DNA from: Dama dama
Taxonomy: Eukaryota > Chordata > Mammalia > Artiodactyla > Cervidae
NCBI RefSeq assembly: GCF_033118175.1
Contig: NC_083697.1
Span: forward strand, 23,286,001-23,350,000
Reading direction: 5' to 3'
Length of the DNA: 64,000 nt
Part shown: positions 55,591 to 64,000 of the stretch, in pieces
How the letters are laid out: each line of letters opens with the position of its first letter
How positions within the stretch are numbered: the first letter of the stretch is position 1
Program-made: the position numbers and the translations under genes
Notes under the pieces: model-generated
What the model was told of the DNA's origin: nothing
What the model saw: the letters and a program-made list of their open reading frames with translations, nothing else
Databases searched by the model: none

Positions 55591-58499
55591 AGCATAGGTA
55601 TTTCTGAGTTTGTCATGGCTATTTGGATATATGTTCCACTTATAACCTACTATGCCCCTTAAATAAATGTAAAAATCATTTCATTTGAAGTCATAGGAAT
55701 TCTTTCAAGTCTAGAATGTCTCCCTTCACATTTAAATTTTACTCTTAAAATCCTATCAGATTTTGACCAGAATTAGAGTCTTAACATCCCCATAAATCTA
55801 ACATCCAGGCAGCTGTTTTTGTGATTCACCCATTGTATTAATCCCTCCAAAGTGTTCTGTGCTTCCACTTCCTGTCAATAGTTCTCACTGCAAACTACAA
55901 ATCATATTACTAAGTTTTATTGACCCACGTACTATTCCCATAAAATTTGTATGTGTCTTTTTAAATAACTGCTTAAAGCTTAGTTTGAAAACATTGTTTT
56001 ACACATTTTTACATCATCTAAAGATGTTAAGAATTGGGTTTTTTGTTTAAAATTTTTCATGTGGCAACTGACAAGGCTTAAAAGTTCTACTGCCTTGGCT
56101 GTAGTCACTCCCTTAAAATCAGCTTCTTATTTTAAGGTTCTTTTTAAATTCTAACTGTTTGATATGATAACAGAATGCAAGTAGATTTTTCTTTACATCT
56201 TTCTTATCTTATAGGATTTTAAATTAATCTCGAGTGCTTTAGATGATTCTAAAATTAAAGTTCGTAGTTTCAGTAAAAGACTTGTATATACTGCTTTATG
56301 AAGATTGTATTTGAAATGTCTTACATGAATCATATGATTTTAGAATAAATAAATTACTAAGTTCCCAGACATCATATGGCATAATATGTAGTATTTTATG
56401 AGCATATTTGTTATAATTAACAGATATGAAAGCTATGAATTCCAGGTTGGCACTCAGAAATTTTGGTTCTGCTTTTTGTTTGATGTTTCCAGGTTAGTAT
56501 CATAGATGTTCGGATAGGTCCTTTTAATGTATATTTTAGTCTTTTGTCTTCTCCATTGAAAAGAACACTCTATGACAATAGTTTACTAAAGAGTTAAAAT
56601 AGTTTCCTTATCTTTTGATATTTAGCAAAAATAACTTAATAAATTGTATGTGATCTCATACTGTAAATATGGGATTAGTAATACCACATTACACATCTTT
56701 AGGAATCCCACACATTAAAAAAACAAAAACAAAAAAACTTTTTACTAATATTTGGAAAATCATAGATTTTTTTAAACAAATTTAAGAAAATTGTATTCAG
56801 CACTAATTTAAAAGAGCCTGCTAGCATTTTAAATAAGATGGGGAGGGGTGTATTTAAAAGGAGAAGTATTTGGAAAGACTAGGACAGGATTTCCTGCGGT
56901 ACTTGCTTGTAGGTCAGCCGGGCTCTGCCACCAACATCAGTCACGTGCCAGGAATCTCAGTGCTGTGTGGAAATCCTGCTGTCCTTTCTCCTGAGCATTA
57001 GCTTTCTTGTTGAGAGTACATAAGGGTGAAGGTATTGGGTTTTTCCTCCAAAACAAACAAACAAAGCTACTATTTTTTCTCATTACCTTTGATTTCTGTC
57101 CTCCATCATGAAAAATATACCAGTGCCTTTCCCTAGTCATCAGTGGACCAGTCCAGAGGTTTTGAGCTTTTTCAGATTGGGAAAGATGGTGATTTGCCAC
57201 CTCTAGTTAATGTTTTTATTCCTAGGGTCATGGGAAGTTGCCAGACAAATTTTGTTGAAATCTTATAGCTGACATTTTCTATTGTTTTTCTAAGCTGACT
57301 GGTGACTATGGTGAAAAGAAGCTATTGATTGACAAAAACCTTTCTATCATTCACTAGAGATACTTTTCTAGGTAATTATCAAGTGCTGTTGGATAACTTG
57401 CCAGTATTCAATTTAAATCACTGGTTCTATTTTTGGATTAATAGCTCTAACTTCTCTTGTTCAGAATGTGAGTGATATGCTTGCCTTATAGTGTAGTACG
57501 TGCTCAATATAAATGAGTAACTTTGTAAAGGAGACAATTTAAAAACACATCATAGTCAGTAGTAGTCATTGGATATTTTTAAATGTAGAGTTAAAAGTTT
57601 ATAAATTTATGATATAGCTTCATTAACTTGGGATATTCTTTGTTCCTTTCATATGTCTTGCTTCTACTAGGTAGCTAACCACAAGACAGTTAACCTTGAT
57701 TTCACAGTTAATGAGTAATAATATTTAGAAGATGAAACCATCATGTATGGATTTAGAATGCGTGGTAGCAAGAGCATTAGTCATAACCTTCCTAGACCTG
57801 TGTTTTTGTTTACCCTTTGGAAGTACTTCCTGTTGCTATTCATCTCCTTATCTGCTGGTACTCCAGAGAGCATGCAAATGCCATCCGTTATTTCCAAGAC
57901 ATTGAGGAAACCAGCCATGACATACCAGGGACGCTTTGATTGCCACCTGTTGCTCTCCGGGAATGGTTGGAAACTTAATGAGCATTCACATGCCCTTGCA
58001 CACGGCTCTCAGGAAGTGAGCAAAGTGCCTAAGTACAGACAGCAGACACCTCAGAGTCCCACTCAGAGAAAAGTGCTAATACCTTTGGCATACATAAAAG
58101 TCACTAAGAACAGGCATCGCTTAATTTCAAACTACTCACAAGCTTCGTGCACAAGTATTGGAAAGTGCACTCACCATGTGGAAGACATTTGGAATTCCTA
58201 TTTCATGCATTCATGGTTCATATAGTGTTAAGATGTTCAACTGGGAAAATTAAATTATGCACAATGTACCATGCAAACATCAGTCTTCTGGATTAAGAAT
58301 TGAGCTTAGAATATTATTTTTATAAATAAGCCTTTAAATACATTTTTCATGGGTAAAGCTTATTGTGACTAGCTTTTCCAATATCACTTAAATGGGGAAG
58401 ATTTCAAAGTTCCTATTTTTAAACATTTTTTTCCTTTCCATACATTTTGAAACATTATTTACCCTTATCATGGTTATGTTACCCTAGTCCTTAAGTCAT

Positions 58500-58760
58500 G
58501 ATGGGTAGTGATCAAGAGCCTTGACTTTAGAACCAGACTGCCAGTGTGTAGATCCTGGTTCTACCCCTCACCAGTTTTTGAAGCTGTAGCATGATACTGG
58601 GCAAGTTACCTAATCTCTGTGTACTGGATTTCCTTATAAAATAGAAATTATTATTATATATAACTCAAGGGGTGGTTGTGAGGATTAAGTGAATTAATAT
58701 ATGTGCAGCTCCTAAAATAGTGCCAAACATATAGTAAATTAGATATAAATTTTAGCCATT
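58500..58760 (+). repeat. MIR SINE, nearly full length
   Basis: 'gtgatcaagagccttgactt', 'tactgggcaagttacctaat', 'ggttgtgaggattaagtgaa' and 'tgccaaacatatagtaaatt' cover the MIR consensus from head to 3' part. It is the best-preserved MIR here. Confidence 0.8.
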
Positions 58761-60788
58761 GTTATTTCTTTCTCTTGGAGCAGCTCAGAATATTGGAAAC
58801 ATTGTTTATGCACCTGTTCTATAGAGTCTTTCCTCCTGTGAGTCATTTCAACCTAGAGATCATAAGGCCATTTATACCCTACAGGTTCATAGATGTAACT
58901 GAAAACTCCTCTGTAGTGATGGTTGAATGTTACCTTTAAGAGCAGTAAGATAACCTACTTTCTTACATCATACCATTCATCTTTTTCTCTAACCCAGTAC
59001 ATTCCAAGAACAAAGAATAAAGGAGCACAGCGTTCTGGGCATAAGACATGGTGTTAAGTTCTCCTTCCCAACACTGTTCACAGGAAAAGCAAAAGGAAAA
59101 CCTGACCTGTAATAATGAAATACTTTAGGCCCCATTCATAGCGTTGCCTAACCCCAGACATTTTTTACAGATATGGATTTTCAATGCTTGCTTTTCTCCT
59201 TTCAACATTGACTACCAGTTTATCTCATCATATTCAGGAAGTAAATTCAGAAAAAATGTAGCTCGTACAATAAAATGAATGCAGTAGGGAGACATAATGC
59301 AGTAAAAATTACAACAAATCAGAAAAACAAATCATTTAGGTGGCAAAGAAATTTTTACAGTGTTTTCCCTCAAAGCTTGATATTTTTGTTCTGGCTTCCA
59401 CATTAGTGAAAATCTGACATTCAGATCAAGAACTTGAGGATTGGGAGACAGTAACTAACTCGTTATATAAAATCATCCTTGACACTAAATCATATATGGA
59501 CTAACTTTTACCGGTGGCAGAAATGTTGCTTTGTCGTTCTTAGGGTTAAAAGCAGTGCTCACTAACCTATAGAAACTTATCTTCTAAATCCACTGGAGAT
59601 GAGGTTCCTTCCTCAGAAATACCAAATCACATTTTAAAAACAAAAGAACAAAATTCTTGAAAGTAACATAGAATGTGTAATGAATTCCTAAAAGAAAAGG
59701 AAGAAATACTGGTTGAAAGGATAACATTGTGTTATGGTTACTTATTATTATTTCCTGCTTGCACAAAGTGTGTCTGAGCCGTTAAGTAGTTTAAGAATTC
59801 AATTAGGAAACTCATACAACCAGAAATCAGAGTTTTTCACAGCCATAATGAAACCTCAAATAAACACAAGTATGCTTTCATGTTGCAATCCCATTAAGAA
59901 AAAAAAATATCAGAAAGTTATGTTTTTTTAAAAAAAAAAAGAAAGTTATATTTCCTGGGTTTTGAATAAACTTGCTATTGTATTTCATTTTCATCATAGC
60001 CACCAAAATGTTTAATTTGTACTCAAATGTGATCCTTCAGGGAAGTAAGTGTTTTGGGGACAGATTCCACTTTCTCATTCTTTTCTTCCCCCCCAATAGT
60101 TTTACAAATCAATCATTACCAAAACTGACTGCCTGAAGGTTCTTATTACAACAAATGTTCTTGCTGTTATCCTCAAAAGTAGGTATCATGCTGACTTGAA
60201 TTCTAATTAGCCTTTAAGCTAGAAGAATATTGTATGGTTAATACATTCAGTGTCAAGACACATTAATCAAAATTATTGGTGATGCCTTTAGCACCCAGGC
60301 AAATCAGCACATATTTTCCAAACCCTGTTGTACTATTTTTTGGGCAATGAAAATTGGATGTGTTCGGGGTGATAAATATCATGGAAAGCGTGACTTGGTT
60401 TAAGCTGGTATGTTAGACAGGTTAAAAAAATAATATCTTTTACTCCTTAATTGATGATGACATAAAAATAAAACAAATGGTAATAAATGAAAAACCAGAG
60501 AATTTTCTATGGGCAAGAACTAATCAGTTAGGACTTTCTGGCCACCGTTCCATTTAACAGATGGTAGGTTCTAGAAGTTTATAGGGAAACAACTGCTGAA
60601 CCATTTCTGTATGAATGAAGCTGTCTCTACATTCTTACCTTGACTAGTAATTGCATCAACATATTTTTGACTCTTCTCACCTATATGAAGGACACCCTTT
60701 TTGTATTTGACCAAAAAAAGGTATTAAATGAACTGTCCCAATAGTCATTTGAAGGGTAAAAATACTTTCTATCACATGTATATGTACA

Positions 60789-61003
60789 TGTGCTATGCTT
60801 AGTCATCAGTCGTATCTGACTCTTTATGACCCTTTGGACTGCAGCCCACAAGACTTCTCTGTCCACGGGATTTTCCAGGCAAGAATAGTGGAGTGGGTTA
60901 CCATGCCCTCCTCCAGGGGATCTTCCCGACCCAGGGATCAAACTGGTGTCTCCTGTGTCTTCTGCATTGCAGGCAGATTCTTTACCCACTGACCCTACTT
61001 TCT
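60789..61003 (-). repeat. Bov-tA SINE
   Basis: Antisense: 'cgtatctgactctttatgac' to 'gcattgcaggcagattcttt'; head degraded at the right. Confidence 0.85.
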
Positions 61004-62730
61004 TGCCATGTATTAAATGTGAGTTTGAAGAAAAATCGGTCAAGATTTTATTATGGAATTCCAGGACTTAATGACTTAATGGTAAATTGTTAGATTTCAG
61101 AAAGATCATGTTTTTAAAGGGCTTCGTAGCTTTTTCTTACCTTTTTGTAATAAAGCCAGATTTTGTTGCCTTCTTAGTTGATAATGATTGTTTGCTTTGT
61201 TTAGGGGTTTTTTTGTTTTGTTTTTCAGGACTTTTTGACCAGAATACACGGAACTTAAGCTATCTCAATAGATTGTTTAAATTTTTTTAAAGTGATGGTG
61301 AATGAGTTGATCAAAGTGGCTTCAGTCAGAAATCTTATCTTTGCATCATCTTCTTTTATCTTGCAGAGTGAATAGATCCCACCTTCCCATAACTTAATTA
61401 TCTTTTGGTTTACTTTATTTCTCTGTGTACATACTGCCAATTTATAGAAGAAAACAGAGATAGGAATTCTAATATTGACACCAATCAACAGGGGAACATT
61501 TTGTTGGATACAAAGAGAAGATAATTTTTCAAATATAGCCCGTATTAGTTACTATGACATATGCTCATTGAGCTTTATATTACAAGATCAGTGCTGTGGC
61601 TGCTGAAAGGGTTAGCTACAATTAGAAAGCTCAGTGTGAGATCCCTAGGCCCTCCAAATTTGGTTATGTATAAGTACACCTTTGATTTCAGCTGTAGTTA
61701 TTCTTTGTAGATTTGGTTCTGCATCTTAAAGTACTCCCGCTGTTTAAAGTTCTCATTCAAATTAGCAACCTGTGTCAGATTTTCAGAGAGATCTGTTTGC
61801 TGCTACTGCTGTTCCCAGTTTGTTTCTAGACCTACCGATTGTGCTGTATCCTAAATTAATAGCATTTATTCTGCCCAGCCCAAATCCCAGTTTACTTGCC
61901 AAAACCACAGTCATCCCATTATTCACCTTTTCTACCAGCTCAACACAGGAAGATGTGTTACCATCTTGGTATTGAGACCTAGTTTTCAAACTCATTGGTA
62001 GTGAGCTAATTAATTGATGTTAAGGCGAAACAAAGGACAAAACTCATGAAACAACTAAAAATCAACATCTAAGATAAGACAGGGAAGTTAAACCAGTTTT
62101 GTTTCATTTGAAATTTGATGCTGCATTAATGCCATTTCCAATACCATGTACATAGCTATTTCTGTTTCTCTGACAACCATTTGATCACTGACAGGCATGT
62201 GGTTTAGGTAGCAGAATTTGGTGGCCAGCCATTACTTGTGTTTTAGCAATTAAAAGGTTGGATTATATTAAGGGTTCTGATTAATAGTGTTGTATTTTTT
62301 TTTTATTTCCAGGCTTTGGTTTAATCACAGCTCTGTATTTATTTTAAGAGTTAGCTATTACATTGTTTATATTTTTCTGTTTGCCAAGAGGGTAGGTCTC
62401 TTTGGACATTGCCAGGACCAATGAAGACAAAGCAATAACAAAAACAGCAGATTATCCTGGGTGTAATCGTTATGGACATGGAGGAGGAACAGAACATTTT
62501 AAGATGCTTGTTCCTCTGCATTCTTCCCCTCTTCTCTTCCTGCATCTTTCTCCCCACTAGTTGGTTGCCTTCACTCTTTTGATTCACTTCCAATGAGATC
62601 AACAACTCCAATATGAATGGAACTGTTTTACTTTGTAATCTTATTCTCAATGATAACAAAAGTAAAAACCCAAAATGTTATCACACTTGTGATAGTGAGT
62701 GAATAGGTAGAGAGATGAAGGAAATTTTAA

Positions 62731-62785
62731 TATATATATGTATATATATAAATGAGATATATGTGTGTGTATATATATTTATGAG
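62731..62785. repeat. TA/TG-rich microsatellite
   Basis: 'tatatatatgtatatatata' followed by 'gatatatgtgtgtgtatata'; compound dinucleotide repeat. Confidence 0.85.
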
Positions 62786-62922
62786 TAAAGCAGATTAAAG
62801 TGGCTCTGAAGTAATCATGCTCTTAACTTATTCCTATGCTATTCATTGATGTCCTGGTGTTCATAACAAACCAGTGTTTGATGCCTCTGACTTTCCCTCA
62901 TTTTCTTAGACATTTTTTGGTT

Positions 62923-62972
62923 GTTAGTGCTTTAAAAAAAAAAAAAACAACCTTTTTTTAAAAAAGCACTAA
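62923..62972. repeat. Short inverted repeat (hairpin)
   Basis: Left arm gttagtgctttaaaaaaa; right arm tttttttaaaaaagcactaac. The outer 11 bp (gttagtgcttt/aaagcactaac) pair perfectly. The A/T part pairs with a 3-nt offset, around a short A-rich loop. Confidence 0.8.
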
Positions 62973-64000
62973 CACATCATAAACTGAAAAGATTAATATT
63001 ATTTCAGAAAAGGTCATATTTTATTGTTTTCACTTGAATGGTAGAGCTATTTTAGTTGCTGTTTCCCTATATGAATCCACATTTCTCTGATAAGGACAGC
63101 CAATGTCTGCCCTTTTCAAAGGATCACTGCCTCATGTTCTCATGTTATTCCAACAGTGGCCCACTGAAATTATTATTGGGTTTTCTAGTTCAGGTAATTG
63201 CCTTGTAGAAAAGTAAAGGAAAAAAACTCTGGATTTAATTGTTTCTTAATTAAAAGTATGATAGGAGCTTAATTCCATTATGGTGCCAAGTTCCTCTATT
63301 GCATCTCTCCCACACTTTGTCTATTCAGGCAATCTGTGTGAATAACTTCTAATTTAGCAGTATTCTATTTCCTGTTGATTATATGAGATTAGATATGTAA
63401 AAACAGCTCTGTGAATCATCATACAGTTCAATAGAAATAGTTACTTCTCCTGCATGTTGTCCTGAAAAGTTATGAAAACTCGTTTTTGTGTAATCTGATT
63501 TACTTCAAAGATGATTTTGCAAAAGCATTTTGTGTTTGAGTCATATTTTAGCTGCTTTCTCTTACCTTCCTTTGACTCAGTCTCCTTCCTTTTCTTGGAT
63601 AACTAGAATTATGGCTAGAGTAGAATAACCAGTTGCTTATTTTTTTATTTGCATCAAAGTATTTATAGAATCATAGGTTGTCATAACCTTTCTGCTAGAC
63701 ATTTTAGGAGATTCTTGGACCTTTAAACTCTATATCCATCCTTGCAGAGGCAAGATTTTTTTTAAGGATTATATTATTTAGGGAAATTTAACAGGTATGA
63801 CCATTTTCTCCTTTTCTTTTCTTATAGGAAGAAAACTTATTCTTAGTAAACCTGTCATTTCTCTACCTTACATGTGTTTGACTTTTCCATCATAAATGTT
63901 CTGGCAGATGGATATTGACTCATAAAATGATTACATAGTCACATGAGAAAATTTAGGGTTACTTCTTGAAAGGAGTTGAAGAAATACTGAATATAACCCC

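Larger units (their letters stand above)
55157..64000 (+). other. COL25A1 intron (5' part), to the window end
   Basis: No further Gly-X-Y exon was found on the + strand. It contains an L1 3' end, a MIR, a Bov-tA, a TA/TG microsatellite and a short hairpin. I recognise nothing in 55600-58490, 58770-60780, 61010-62720 or 62980-64000. A 160-codon frame at 57743-58225, the longest in the window, has no recognisable motif. Confidence 0.75.

Noticed and set aside
57743..58225. Longest open frame in the window (160 codons, +).
   Set aside because: No recognisable motif or domain, located in an intron, ordinary intronic composition, and no promoter or poly(A) arrangement. A frame of this length is expected occasionally by chance in 64 kb read in six frames.
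61215..61290. Possible exon after 'ttttgttttgtttttcag'.
   Set aside because: Good acceptor-like tract, but the following sequence has no Gly-X-Y repeat and no poly(A) arrangement, and stops appear quickly.
1..64000. CRISPR array, operon, prophage, tRNA/rRNA/snRNA gene or other novel multi-gene system.
   Set aside because: The tandem-looking repeats are SINE tails and microsatellites, the tRNA-like segments are SINE heads, and the DNA is spliced mammalian intron sequence. I saw no intact structured RNA gene.

Overview
This window is vertebrate nuclear DNA from a ruminant, probably a bovid (cattle, sheep, goat or a relative). It is AT-rich, has no dense coding, and is full of ruminant-specific retroposons: Bov-tA tRNA-type SINEs, dimeric Bov-A2 SINEs, BovB (RTE) LINE 3' ends and CHR-2 tRNA SINEs. 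Older mammalian repeats (L1, L2, MIR, hAT and Tigger elements) lie beneath them. The sequence alone does not decide the species.

The only protein-coding gene I can support is on the + strand. Eight tiny exons (27 to 54 bp) each begin with a Gly codon, end with a Lys codon, sit between AG and GT splice signals and are in phase 0. Read in order they give 104 codons of collagen Gly-X-Y repeat. The order and wording (GPLGPPGQK; a GMNGQK-ending exon; GEPGLPGAVGQN...; GDAGENGPKGDTGEK; GDPGSSAAGIK; GEPGESGRPGQK; GEPGLPGLPGLPGIK) match my memory of the COL2 triple-helical domain of the transmembrane collagen XXV, COL25A1 (CLAC precursor). The window is therefore an internal slice of a very large gene. 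Both its first and last exons lie outside.

Layout: 1-13539 is intron. Exons lie at 13540-13566 and 15586-15630. A 22.4-kb intron stuffed with repeats follows (15631-38042). Exons then lie at 38043-38096, 40004-40030 and 42681-42725. A 7.1-kb intron (42726-49870) holds nested DNA transposons and, near its end, a candidate alternative terminal exon with its own stop and poly(A) signals (49048 to about 49825). Exons at 49871-49903 and 50325-50360 are only 421 bp apart. The last exon is 55112-55156, and 55157-64000 is intron.

The exon at 49871-49903 alone carries an interruption of the Gly-X-Y repeat. The most interesting observation is the possible short-isoform terminal exon just upstream of it. 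I see no operon, CRISPR array, RNA gene or other novel multi-gene system. Long open frames elsewhere are chance frames or lie inside repeats.
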